30,073 nt of DNA from JAXFPC01 sp034180005 (lineage in GTDB: Bacteria; Bacillota; Negativicutes; Acidaminococcales; Acidaminococcaceae). The notes under the pieces were generated by a model, which saw only the letters and a program-made list of their open reading frames with translations, was not told where the DNA came from and searched no databases. Within the stretch, counting starts at the first letter, position 1; each line of letters begins with the position of its first letter. The translations under genes were made by a program, and so were the position numbers. Shown one piece after another: positions 1-7,281 of the stretch. Location of the stretch: the NCBI GenBank assembly GCA_034180005.1, contig JAXFPC010000063.1, positions 1 through 30,073 of the forward strand, written 5' to 3'.

Positions 1-1171
1 GCAGGGGATTAAAAACGATAAGGGCGTTTACGTTACTCCCGCTTTCCCAAAATTAGTTTACGTTTTGGATGAACACAACTGCCTTAAAGGCGGTAAGTAT
101 GACTATATTACACGTTTGGCAGTAAAATGCAGTTCCAAGCGTATGTATCCTGATTACATCAGCGCAAAAAAAATGCGCGAAAACTACGAAGGCAATGTTT
201 TTTCTCCCATGGGTTGTCGCAGCTTTTTGGCTCCGTGGAAGGATGAGCAAGGCAATTACAAATTCGAGGGGCGCTTTAACCAGGGTGTAGTTTCTTTGAA
301 TTTGCCTCAAATAGGAATTGTCGCACAGGGCGACGAGAAAAAATTCTGGGAGCTGCTTGAAGAAAGATTGCAGCTTTGCTACGAAGCCTTGATGGTGCGC
401 CATAATGCTCTGAAGGGTATCCGCAGTGATGTCAGCCCGGTGCATTGGCAGTACGGCGCTATAGCGCGTCTGCCTAAAGGTGCCGTAATCGACGAATTTT
501 TGGAGAACGGTTATTCCACTTTGTCTCTCGGTTACATAGGCCTTTATGAGTTGACCAGACTGATCAAAGGTGTAAGCCATACTACTCCCGAGGGAGAGGA
601 TTTCGCTTTGAGAGTCATGAACAGAATGAGAGGCGCCTGCGATAAATGGAAAGCGGCTACCGGTTTAGGATTCGCATTGTATGGAACTCCGGCTGAAAGT
701 CTGTGCTATCGTTTTGCCCGTATTGATAAAGAACGCTTCGGAACGATTGAAGATGTTACGGATAAGGGGTATTATACCAATTCTTATCACGTTGATGTGC
801 GTGAGAACATTGACGCGTTCAAAAAATTTGATTTTGAGAGCCAGTTCCAGAAAATATCTTCAGGCGGTTCCATTTCCTATGTGGAAATACCCAATATGCG
901 CCACAATACCGAAGCTATGGAAGAAGTCGTAAAATATATCTACGACAATATTCAGTACGCGGAATTCAATACCAAGTCTGACTACTGTCATGTTTGCGGC
1001 TTTGACGGAGAAATTGTCATCAACGACGATAACGAATGGGAATGCCCCGTGTGTCACAATAAGGATCACAGCAAGATGAATGTGACCCGTCGTACCTGCG
1101 GCTATTTGGGCGAAAATTTCTGGAATGTAGGCAAAACTAAGGAGATTAAATCCAGAGTGCTGCATTTGTAG
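1..1171 (+). CDS. nrdD: Anaerobic ribonucleoside-triphosphate reductase, C-terminal part (partial)
   Basis: Class III ribonucleotide reductase makes deoxyribonucleotides from ribonucleoside triphosphates without oxygen, in the cytoplasm, using a glycyl radical. The frame is open from base 2, so the 5' part of the gene lies outside the window; about 389 residues are visible, roughly the C-terminal half of a family that is usually 600-750 residues long. The C-terminus shows the structural zinc site (CHVC and CPVC pairs) followed by the glycyl-radical motif RRTCGYLGENFW, where the Gly after Tyr-Leu is the expected radical site. The activase nrdG follows within a few bases, so the two are co-transcribed. 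The gene marks the host as an anaerobe or facultative anaerobe. Identification is firm; only the missing N-terminus (allosteric ATP cone) is unseen. Confidence 0.97.
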   Translation, partial: QGIKNDKGVYVTPAFPKLVYVLDEHNCLKGGKYDYITRLAVKCSSKRMYPDYISAKKMRENYEGNVFSPMGCRSFLAPWKDEQGNYKFEGRFNQGVVSLNLPQIGIVAQGDEKKFWELLEERLQLCYEALMVRHNALKGIRSDVSPVHWQYGAIARLPKGAVIDEFLENGYSTLSLGYIGLYELTRLIKGVSHTTPEGEDFALRVMNRMRGACDKWKAATGLGFALYGTPAESLCYRFARIDKERFGTIEDVTDKGYYTNSYHVDVRENIDAFKKFDFESQFQKISSGGSISYVEIPNMRHNTEAMEEVVKYIYDNIQYAEFNTKSDYCHVCGFDGEIVINDDNEWECPVCHNKDHSKMNVTRRTCGYLGENFWNVGKTKEIKSRVLHL

Positions 1172-1186
1172 AAGGTGGCGATTATT

Positions 1187-1729
1187 TTGAATTATGCTGT
1201 AATAAAAAAGATGGATATCGCCAACGGACCGGGCGTAAGAGTTTCGTTGTTCGTAAGCGGCTGTACACATCATTGCAAGGGATGCTTTAATCCTGAAGCG
1301 TGGGATTTTAACTACGGAGAGCCTTTTACAAAAGAAGTTGAAGACAGTGTTTTGGAGGCGTTGCAGCCCAAGTATATCGCCGGTCTTTCCCTGCTGGGAG
1401 GGGAACCTTTTGAACCGGAGAATCAAACGAAACTTCTGCCTTTCCTGAGGAGAGTTAAGGAGCTTTATCCGAATAAGACCATATGGTGCTACAGCGGCTA
1501 CGATTTTGAGAAGGATATGCTTACCGGCAGCCTGGGCGATTGGGCGGTAACAAGTGAAATGCTTTCGTACATAGACGTGCTGGTGGACGGAGAATTTGTA
1601 CTGGAAAAAAAGAATCCCAATCTTCGGTTTCGCGGTAGTGAAAACCAAAGAGTGATAAGGGTGCAGGATTCATTGCAACAGGATAACGTTGTTCTTTGGG
1701 ATGACAAAGAAGGTCTTATTGAACCGTAA
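1187..1729 (+). CDS. nrdG: Anaerobic ribonucleotide reductase activating protein (radical SAM)
   Basis: NrdG uses S-adenosylmethionine and a 4Fe-4S cluster to create the glycyl radical on NrdD. The radical SAM motif is CTHHCKGC (CX3CX2C) near the N-terminus, preceded by the family signature NGPGVRVSLFVSGC; LLGGEPF is the SAM-binding glycine motif. I place the start at the TTG at 1187 because AAGGTGG (1172-1178) lies 8 bases before it and the protein then begins MNYAVIKKMD, as family members do. A GTG at 1175 would add four residues but has no Shine-Dalgarno sequence. About 180 residues, normal for the family. It lies directly behind nrdD with no terminator between them. Confidence 0.95.
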   Translation: MNYAVIKKMDIANGPGVRVSLFVSGCTHHCKGCFNPEAWDFNYGEPFTKEVEDSVLEALQPKYIAGLSLLGGEPFEPENQTKLLPFLRRVKELYPNKTIWCYSGYDFEKDMLTGSLGDWAVTSEMLSYIDVLVDGEFVLEKKNPNLRFRGSENQRVIRVQDSLQQDNVVLWDDKEGLIEP

Positions 1730-1759
1730 AGCGTGCGCTGCAAATAACTGTAAGAACCG

Positions 1760-1788
1760 TTGCACGGAAAATGAATTGATGCTATAAT
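1760..1788 (+). promoter_or_regulatory. SigA-type promoter of the small secreted protein gene
   Basis: TTGCAC (1760-1765), a 17-base spacer and a perfect TATAAT (1783-1788), ending about 30 bases before the start codon. It separates the small secreted gene from the nrdDG transcript. Sequence match only. Confidence 0.75.
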
Positions 1789-1819
1789 TAGGCGTAAGAA
1801 TTTGAAAGGAAGTGTTTCC

Positions 1820-2233
1820 ATGAAAAGAATTTTCTCAGTTTTGCTGATGGTTATGATGTTTGCTTTCGCCGGTGTTTGTGCTGCTGCAGATGGTGCAGAT
1901 CTGAATAAAGAGCAAAAGACGGCCGAAAAACTTAATGCTATGCTGTCCGGACAGGAGTTGACTTACACTGTGTTGGCTGCCGATATGAGCGCCGGCTTGA
2001 AAGAGAACTTTAAAGAAGAAGCTCTTACAGAAGTAAAAAAACAGGCCAAGGAAAAGCTCGGTACGGCAAAAAGCATTACTTTCCGTTCTTTTGAACGCTA
2101 TGATGACGGAGATGTTGTCAGATACATAGGTTCTTTCTCCAAAGAAAAGTTGGTCGCTATTATCTATGTTTTTGATAAGAATCAGAAACTCAATTTGTTC
2201 AGCTTTACTCCGGTTGAGGAAGCTAAGAAATAA
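1820..2233 (+). CDS. Small secreted protein, function unknown (DUF3887-like fold possible)
   Basis: The product is 137 residues long. A signal peptide (MKR, a hydrophobic stretch to about residue 21, then CAAADG) predicts export. The mature part is Lys/Glu-rich and predicted helical, then ends in a beta-rich stretch (YDDGDVVRYIG, KLVAIIYVFDK). This resembles small exported DUF3887-type proteins, but I cannot confirm the family. The start is the ATG at 1820, preceded by AAAGGAAG; an upstream in-frame TTG at 1802 lacks a ribosome binding site and would spoil the signal peptide. It has its own promoter and a strong terminator, so it is a monocistronic unit. No enzyme motif is visible. Confidence 0.8.
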   Translation: MKRIFSVLLMVMMFAFAGVCAAADGADLNKEQKTAEKLNAMLSGQELTYTVLAADMSAGLKENFKEEALTEVKKQAKEKLGTAKSITFRSFERYDDGDVVRYIGSFSKEKLVAIIYVFDKNQKLNLFSFTPVEEAKK

Positions 2234-2254
2234 TTTTTTGTGATATCTTAAATG

Positions 2255-2290
2255 AAAAACCACGCTTAAATATTTTTAAGCGTGGTTTTT
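2255..2290 (+). terminator. Rho-independent terminator
   Basis: A 16-bp perfect stem (AAAAACCACGCTTAAA paired with its complement at 2275-2290) with a 4-base loop and a run of T in the 3' arm. It ends the small secreted gene's transcript and, being flanked by A and T runs, could also work in the other direction. Confidence 0.85.
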
Positions 2291-2420
2291 GCTTTTGGGG
2301 CGCGCTTTTTGCTACAGGGATTTTTATTTAGAAAATTTATCAGCACGGTTTGATTGATTTGAAAATTGTTTTTACATATTCTCTTGTAAAACCATGTGAA
2401 GATGCACAAAAAAGAGCGTA

Positions 2421-2486
2421 AAAAAATCATCATCCGCGGTGGAGCGGTAATTGCCTGAATCACCCTTGACATTGAGGATGATGATT
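2421..2486 (-). terminator. Branched-stem terminator of the lemA-TPM transcript
   Basis: Read on the minus strand, an 11-bp stem (2476-2486 with 2425-2435) is followed by a T run (the A run at 2421-2426). The roughly 40-base loop can form an inner hairpin (GGTGATT with AATTACC, including one G-U pair), so it is branched rather than a simple hairpin. It lies about 70 bases beyond the TPM gene stop. Confidence 0.6.
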
Positions 2487-2553
2487 ATAATAACAGCATT
2501 ACAGAGTAAAAAACAGAAAACGCTAGGAGAAGTTCAAATCACCGGCAAGGGAA

Positions 2554-3288
2554 TTACCAGCTGCGGGAAGAACCGCCGCCGCCACCGCTGCCGCCGCCGA
2601 ACCCTCCTCGTCCGCCGCCGCGACCGAACAGCAGGAGCACTGTCAGCAGAATACGGGTGAAAAAACCGCCCAAAAATATTTGATCAAGGACCAGCAGAAC
2701 GAGCACGAGCAGCATAACAAGCGTGTTGGAGGTTTGCAGTGCATCGTTTTGAGCGGGTGCGGAATCGGGAACAGTGCCGCTCAAAGACACTCCGTAATTC
2801 TTCGCAATGATCGATGTCATAGCACTGTAGCCGTTTTTTATGCCGGTACTGTAATCGCCTCGGCGAAAATGCGGTAACATATAACGATCCTGTATCATGC
2901 CGGTAGTCCCGTCCGTAAGCACTCCTTCCAGACCATAGCCGACTTCTATGCGCGAACGTTTTTCGTTAGGCGCAACGAGAATGAGCACACCGTTATTTTT
3001 TTCTTTTTGGCCGATGCCGTGAGTGCGCAGAAAATTTAAAGCATAGTCTTCTATAGGCTGACCTTCAAGCGAGCTTACCGTTAAGACAGCCAGCTGTGCT
3101 CCGGTTTTGCTTTCCAGTTCACCACCGAGAGCAACTATGCTGCGCTCATCGGCTGATGAAATAATACCGGCGCTGTCCTGCACATAGATAGTCGCGCCGG
3201 AAGGTGCATCAGTAATTTTTTCAGCAAATCCTGCTACCGCAAAGAATAAATTCAGTGCAATAAGCAGAAAGGTAAGCCAGCGTTTCAT
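2554..3288 (-). CDS. TPM-domain (YgcG-type) exported membrane-anchored protein
   Basis: The protein is 244 residues long. It has an N-terminal signal peptide (MKRWLTFLLIALNLFFAVAG), then a TPM domain from about residue 30 to 170 (VQDSAGIIS, GAQLAVLTVSSL, NNGVLILVAPNEKRSRIEVG, YGLEGVLTD). Two hydrophobic segments follow at about 190-225, then a Gly/Ser/Arg-rich low-complexity tail ending SSRSW. This is the usual architecture of the YgcG family, whose function is poorly defined (membrane or photosystem-associated phosphatase-like fold). The start is the ATG at 3288; AAGAGGT lies 7 bases upstream, and a TTG one codon earlier is less likely. It lies 61 bases behind lemA on the same strand, a pairing seen in many bacteria, so both probably act together at the membrane. 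Confidence 0.9.
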   Translation of the reverse strand: MKRWLTFLLIALNLFFAVAGFAEKITDAPSGATIYVQDSAGIISSADERSIVALGGELESKTGAQLAVLTVSSLEGQPIEDYALNFLRTHGIGQKEKNNGVLILVAPNEKRSRIEVGYGLEGVLTDGTTGMIQDRYMLPHFRRGDYSTGIKNGYSAMTSIIAKNYGVSLSGTVPDSAPAQNDALQTSNTLVMLLVLVLLVLDQIFLGGFFTRILLTVLLLFGRGGGRGGFGGGSGGGGGSSRSW

Positions 3289-3349
3289 CAACAGTACCTC
3301 TTAAAAAAATCAGTAATCACCGGATCAGTATTTTTATCCGAGCAGCTTT

Positions 3350-3901
3350 TTAAAATTTAACCTGAGGTACCTGAGCCGCTTTCTCTTCAGCTTTAAAGTA
3401 TTCCCGTTCTTTGAAGCCGAGCATACCGGCGTAAAGTGAAGCGGGCAGTGATTTAATTTTAGTGTTGAAGCTTTGCGCTGCATCATTGTAATCTTTACGC
3501 GCTACGGCGATGCGGTTTTCAGTTCCGGCCAGTTCGTCCTGCAGCTGGTTAAAGTTGCTGTTGGCTTTGAGGTCCGGGTAATTTTCTACAACTACGAGCA
3601 GTCTGGAGAGGGCTGAATTCATTTCAGCGTTGGCAGCAGACGTTTCAGCCACAGTTTTAGCTCCGTTGAGTTTGGCACGGGCATCTGCCACGGATTTGAA
3701 AATATCCTGTTCGTGAGCGGCATAGCCTTTTACCGTATTGACAAGATTGGGAATCAAATCGTTACGTCTTTGCAGCTGGTTTTCCACTTGCGACCATTTG
3801 CTCGTAACGTTTTCGTTGGAACTTACCAGACTGTTATAGCTGCTGAAAATCATACCGGCAAAAATTACCAGAGCTGCAATTATTCCTAAAAATGCTTTCA
3901 T
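3350..3901 (-). CDS. lemA: LemA family protein
   Basis: The protein is 183 residues long, typical for LemA. One N-terminal membrane segment (about residues 4-20) is followed by a long alpha-helical extracytoplasmic or cytoplasmic coiled bundle. Family signatures are visible: YNSLV, WSQVENQLQRRNDLIPNLV, VKGYAAHE, ENYPDLKAN and FNTKIKSLPA. The ATG has a strong GGAGG 9 bases upstream. LemA's molecular role is not established; in several Bacillota it is found with TPM or with HtpX. It heads the minus-strand unit and is divergent from ctsR. Its promoter is embedded in GTCAAA repeats like those in the ctsR promoter, suggesting stress control. Confidence 0.93.
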   Translation of the reverse strand: MKAFLGIIAALVIFAGMIFSSYNSLVSSNENVTSKWSQVENQLQRRNDLIPNLVNTVKGYAAHEQDIFKSVADARAKLNGAKTVAETSAANAEMNSALSRLLVVVENYPDLKANSNFNQLQDELAGTENRIAVARKDYNDAAQSFNTKIKSLPASLYAGMLGFKEREYFKAEEKAAQVPQVKF

Positions 3902-3950
3902 AATTTTTCCTCCGTAAATCTTGATGTTTCTTAATTGTTACTATGTTTTA

Positions 3951-3979
3951 ATTTTAATATACGGTAAGATAGGTGTCAA
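3951..3979 (-). promoter_or_regulatory. lemA promoter
   Basis: On the minus strand, TTGACA (3974-3979), a 17-base spacer and TAAAAT (3951-3956), a near-perfect SigA promoter. The -35 box is itself part of the GTCAAA repeat cluster that runs to 3995. Confidence 0.75.
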
Positions 3980-3995
3980 ATGTCAAAAAGTCAAA
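3974..3995 (+). promoter_or_regulatory. Putative CtsR-type operator at the lemA promoter
   Basis: Three direct heptads lie at 3974-3980 (tGTCAAA), 3981-3987 (tGTCAAA) and 3989-3995 (aGTCAAA). The last two form a 15-bp unit with an 8-bp period that differs from the ctsR-promoter site at only two positions. The CtsR consensus known from Bacillus is (A/G)GTCAAA-NAN-(A/G)GTCAAA with a 10-bp period, so the heptad matches but the spacing does not. The cluster covers and flanks the lemA -35 box. Confidence 0.5.
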
Positions 3996-4048
3996 AAAAG
4001 CAAATTTTTATGTCAGCGTTGTGAATTGTGCGTTCATGCTTTTTTCAC

Positions 4049-4077
4049 TTGCAAAAGGTCGAAAAGTCAAATATAAT
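4049..4077 (+). promoter_or_regulatory. ctsR promoter with CtsR-type repeat in the spacer
   Basis: TTGCAA (4049-4054), a 17-base spacer and perfect TATAAT (4072-4077). The spacer contains GGTCGAA (4057-4063), one A, then AGTCAAA (4065-4071), placed where a bound repressor would exclude RNA polymerase. This fits autoregulation of ctsR. The repeat period is 8 rather than the usual 10 bp. Confidence 0.65.
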
Positions 4078-4126
4078 TAAGCTACGTACAATATTAGGGA
4101 AAATTTTGCTGTAAGCAGGTGGAGTT

Positions 4127-4543
4127 ATGAAAAATTTAGCAGATGCTATTGAAAATTTTATTATAAGCGAATTGCTGAGGGAGAGGGAGGAAGCGCTTTT
4201 AGTTCAGCGTAATGAACTGGCGGAAAGATTGTCCTGCGCTCCTTCGCAGATAAGCTATGTTTTAAGTACGCGCTTCACTCCGGAGAGAGGGTTTTTGGTG
4301 GAGTCCAGGCGCGGCAGCGGTGGATTTGTCAAAATTGTCAGAGTGGAGCCCTATGGTGAAGATCATAAGAAGGAACCTAATGCCATCGAATTGGTCGAAC
4401 ACATTGCCGAGCAGAGAATGATAACCGGCAGAGAACGAGCTCTGTTGGAATTTATGCTCAATATTATCGATACGGATGAAGACGAGAAAAAGAAGCTGCT
4501 GCGGCAAGCAATGGTAAGACTTGACGCAGTGGGGCGGAGGTGA
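4127..4543 (+). CDS. ctsR: Transcriptional repressor CtsR
   Basis: CtsR represses clp genes until heat or protein stress inactivates it. The product is 138 residues, slightly shorter than the roughly 150 of Bacillus CtsR. The N-terminal winged helix-turn-helix is recognisable (MKNLADAIENFI, LAERLSCAPSQISYVLSTRF), followed by the beta-wing family signature RGFLVESRRGSGGF, in which the basic and glycine residues contact DNA. The C-terminal helical half (ERALLEFML to the end) is the dimerisation and regulatory part. A Shine-Dalgarno GGTGGAG precedes the ATG. The gene leads an operon with clpC and radA; its stop lies 5 bases before the clpC ATG. No mcsB lies alongside, so how CtsR is released is open. 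Confidence 0.95.
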   Translation: MKNLADAIENFIISELLREREEALLVQRNELAERLSCAPSQISYVLSTRFTPERGFLVESRRGSGGFVKIVRVEPYGEDHKKEPNAIELVEHIAEQRMITGRERALLEFMLNIIDTDEDEKKKLLRQAMVRLDAVGRR

Positions 4544-4548
4544 AAATT

Positions 4549-7281
4549 ATGTTATGTGAACATTGTCATAAAAAAAAGGCTGTTATGCACATGATCTGCC
4601 TTGTCAACGGACAACAGGTGGAGAAATGGCTTTGCGCCGACTGTGCTAAAGAATTTATTCCGGTGGATGCGTCTTTATTTAACGGAGGCACTCCGCCCAA
4701 AGGATTGCAAAATATTTTACAGGAAGTTTTCGGACAGGCCGTAAGCAGAGCAAGAAAAAAAGTGACGAAGGACGGTTTTTCCGAAAATGCGGCGCGTATT
4801 TTGGAGGTGGCTACGGCCAAAGCTTTAGAACTTGCCAGCGATTATATCGGGACAGAGCATATTTTGTGGGGAATACTTCACACGGCTAATTCGACCGGCA
4901 GGGGAATTGTCACATCATTGCATGATAATGTACCTGAGATTATCGACACTTTGGAAAATTGGATGGATAAGGGCAATACCAAGAACTTTATTCCTCAGTA
5001 CAGCAGACGCGCCGAGATAGTTCTGCAAAAGTCCGGCAGCAATGCCCGTAGCCTGAAGCAGGATTATGTAGGCAGCGAGCAGCTTTTGTACGGACTTCTG
5101 GCAGCCGGCGACGGCATTGCTTGTAAGGTGTTGGAAAAATTCGGGATAACTCTTGAGCGCGTGGAGCATCTCATTCATAAAATAGATTCACAGCGTAAGG
5201 CTATACCTGCAGCGGCCGGTTTATCTAATGAAAAAAGCGCGGATGAAGTTAAAGAAACTTCACCGCTGGAAATTTTGTCGGAGTACGGGCGCAATCTTAA
5301 TGAGTTGGCGCGCAACGGACGTATCGACCCTGTAATCGGCAGGGACAGAGAAGTGGAAAGACTTATACAGATACTTTGCCGCAGGACTAAAAATAATCCC
5401 GTCATAATCGGAGAGGCCGGTGTCGGTAAGACGGCGGTGGCTGAAGGATTGGCTCAAAAAATAGTCAGTGGTGATGTTCCGGAATTTTTGGAAGGCAAAA
5501 CGATATTTTCCTTAGAGTTGGGATTGTTGGTGGCCGGTGCAAAATATCGAGGTGAGTTTGAAGAGAAATTGAAAGAAGTTTTGGAGATTGTTTCCAATGA
5601 CAAGCATATCATTCTCTTTATCGACGAGCTGCACACCATCGTGGGCGCAGGCAGCGCTGAAGGCAGCATTGATGCAGCGAACATGATCAAACCGGCTTTA
5701 GCAAGAGGCGACCTTCAGGTTATAGGAGCAACAACGGTGGCCGAGTATCGCAAGCATATTGAAAAAGACGCGGCCTTGGAAAGAAGGTTTCAGCCCGTTA
5801 TGGTAGACTTGCCGTCAGCAGAGGACTGTAGAGAGATGCTTTTGGGTTTGCGTAAGCGTTATGAAAAATTCCACGGCGTGGAAATTTTACCGGAAGCGAT
5901 CAGCGCTGCCGTGGAACTCAGCGACCGTTATATTACTGACAGAAACCTTCCCGATAAAGCTATCGATCTTATGGACGAAGCTTGCTCACGACTCAGGATG
6001 AAGATTTACAAACTTTCCTTGCCTACTAAGCGTCTGCAAGAGGAGTTGGAATATCTTCAGCTGGAAAAAGAAGAAGCCGTAGCTAAGGAAGAGTTCGACA
6101 AAGCAGCTGATTTTAGGTTGCGCGAACTGCAGCTGCAGAAGCGTTTAGCGGAAATTAAGGCATCGGCACTTAAAAACACAGCCGTGACTGAGGATGATGT
6201 GGCGGAAGTGGTTTCTTCCTGGACAGGCATACCTCTCAGCAAACTGGGAGAGAAAGAAAGTCAACGTCTGCTGAAACTGGAAAACAGACTTCACGAGAGA
6301 GTTATCGGACAGGGGCAAGCCGTAGATGCTCTCAGTAAGGCGGTGCGGCGTTCTCGTGCCGGATTCAAGGATCGCAACAGACCCATAGGTTCTTTTCTTT
6401 TCCTGGGACCGACAGGAGTGGGCAAAACGGAGTTGGCTAAGGCTTTGGCCGAGGAACTTTTCGGTGACGAACGCGCCATGCTGCGTTTTGATATGTCGGA
6501 ATACATGGAAAAGCATACCACTTCCAGGCTGATAGGCTCGCCGCCGGGTTATGTAGGATACGATGAAGGCGGACAGTTGACAGATGCCGTGCGTCGAAAA
6601 CCTTATAGCGTGCTGCTGTTGGATGAGATTGAAAAAGCGCATCCCGATGTTTTTAATTTGCTGCTGCAAATTATGGAGGACGGTCGTCTTACTGACGGAC
6701 AGGGAAGAACGGTGGATTTTCGCAACGCCGTCATTATCATGACGAGCAATGCAGGCGCTCAACGGTTGCATACATCTGCGCCGCTGGGATTTTCTGCCGG
6801 CAACGCGGAGTTTATTGCGGCTAAAAAAGAACAGGTTTTAGAAGAAGTGAAGCATGTTTTTCGTCCGGAGTTTTTGAACAGGATTGATGAAATAATCGTT
6901 TTTGACAGCTTGGGACAAGCTGAGCTGGAGCAAATCGCAGATAATATGTTGCGAGAACTTAACGAGCGTATGCGGGGCAATGAGCTGAGCGTCGAATTGA
7001 CGCCTTCAGCCAAAGCATCACTTTTAAAAGAGGGTAGCGATGTAAAATTCGGCGCTCGTCCGCTGAGGAGAGCATTGCGCAGGATGGTCGAGGATCCTGT
7101 CAGCGATCTATTTCTTGCAGGTTCTTTTGTAAAGGGAGATAAAATTATCGCCGAAGCAGGCGATGATAAGCAGCTGCTGTTTCACAGAGCTACAGAAGGA
7201 AACGGTTTTCTCATAGAGTCGGCTTTGCCGTCTAAGGAAGCGGCAGGTTCTGCAAAGGGTGAAGAAAATGGTGAAAGCTAA
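4549..7281 (+). CDS. clpC: ClpC-type ATPase with fused N-terminal McsA-like zinc finger
   Basis: Unfoldase of the ClpCP protease: it takes misfolded or tagged proteins and feeds them into ClpP. The product has 910 residues, about 100 longer than ordinary ClpC. Residues 1-35 form a four-Cys zinc finger of McsA type (Cys3, Cys6, Cys29, Cys32; CEHCHKKKA, CADCAKE). A double Clp-N repeat spans about 75-212. AAA1 has Walker A GEAGVGKT at 288-295 and Walker B ILFIDE at 355-360. A UVR-like coiled middle region lies at about 504-538. AAA2 has Walker A GPTGVGKT at 620-627 and Walker B VLLLDE at 688-693. A ClpP-docking loop LGF sits at 746-748. I chose the ATG at 4549, with GGAGG 8 bases upstream, over a GTG at 4540 that overlaps the ctsR stop. 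In Bacillus, mcsA and mcsB are separate genes between ctsR and clpC; here mcsA is reduced to this domain and mcsB is absent. Confidence 0.95.
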   Translation: MLCEHCHKKKAVMHMICLVNGQQVEKWLCADCAKEFIPVDASLFNGGTPPKGLQNILQEVFGQAVSRARKKVTKDGFSENAARILEVATAKALELASDYIGTEHILWGILHTANSTGRGIVTSLHDNVPEIIDTLENWMDKGNTKNFIPQYSRRAEIVLQKSGSNARSLKQDYVGSEQLLYGLLAAGDGIACKVLEKFGITLERVEHLIHKIDSQRKAIPAAAGLSNEKSADEVKETSPLEILSEYGRNLNELARNGRIDPVIGRDREVERLIQILCRRTKNNPVIIGEAGVGKTAVAEGLAQKIVSGDVPEFLEGKTIFSLELGLLVAGAKYRGEFEEKLKEVLEIVSNDKHIILFIDELHTIVGAGSAEGSIDAANMIKPALARGDLQVIGATTVAEYRKHIEKDAALERRFQPVMVDLPSAEDCREMLLGLRKRYEKFHGVEILPEAISAAVELSDRYITDRNLPDKAIDLMDEACSRLRMKIYKLSLPTKRLQEELEYLQLEKEEAVAKEEFDKAADFRLRELQLQKRLAEIKASALKNTAVTEDDVAEVVSSWTGIPLSKLGEKESQRLLKLENRLHERVIGQGQAVDALSKAVRRSRAGFKDRNRPIGSFLFLGPTGVGKTELAKALAEELFGDERAMLRFDMSEYMEKHTTSRLIGSPPGYVGYDEGGQLTDAVRRKPYSVLLLDEIEKAHPDVFNLLLQIMEDGRLTDGQGRTVDFRNAVIIMTSNAGAQRLHTSAPLGFSAGNAEFIAAKKEQVLEEVKHVFRPEFLNRIDEIIVFDSLGQAELEQIADNMLRELNERMRGNELSVELTPSAKASLLKEGSDVKFGARPLRRALRRMVEDPVSDLFLAGSFVKGDKIIAEAGDDKQLLFHRATEGNGFLIESALPSKEAAGSAKGEENGES

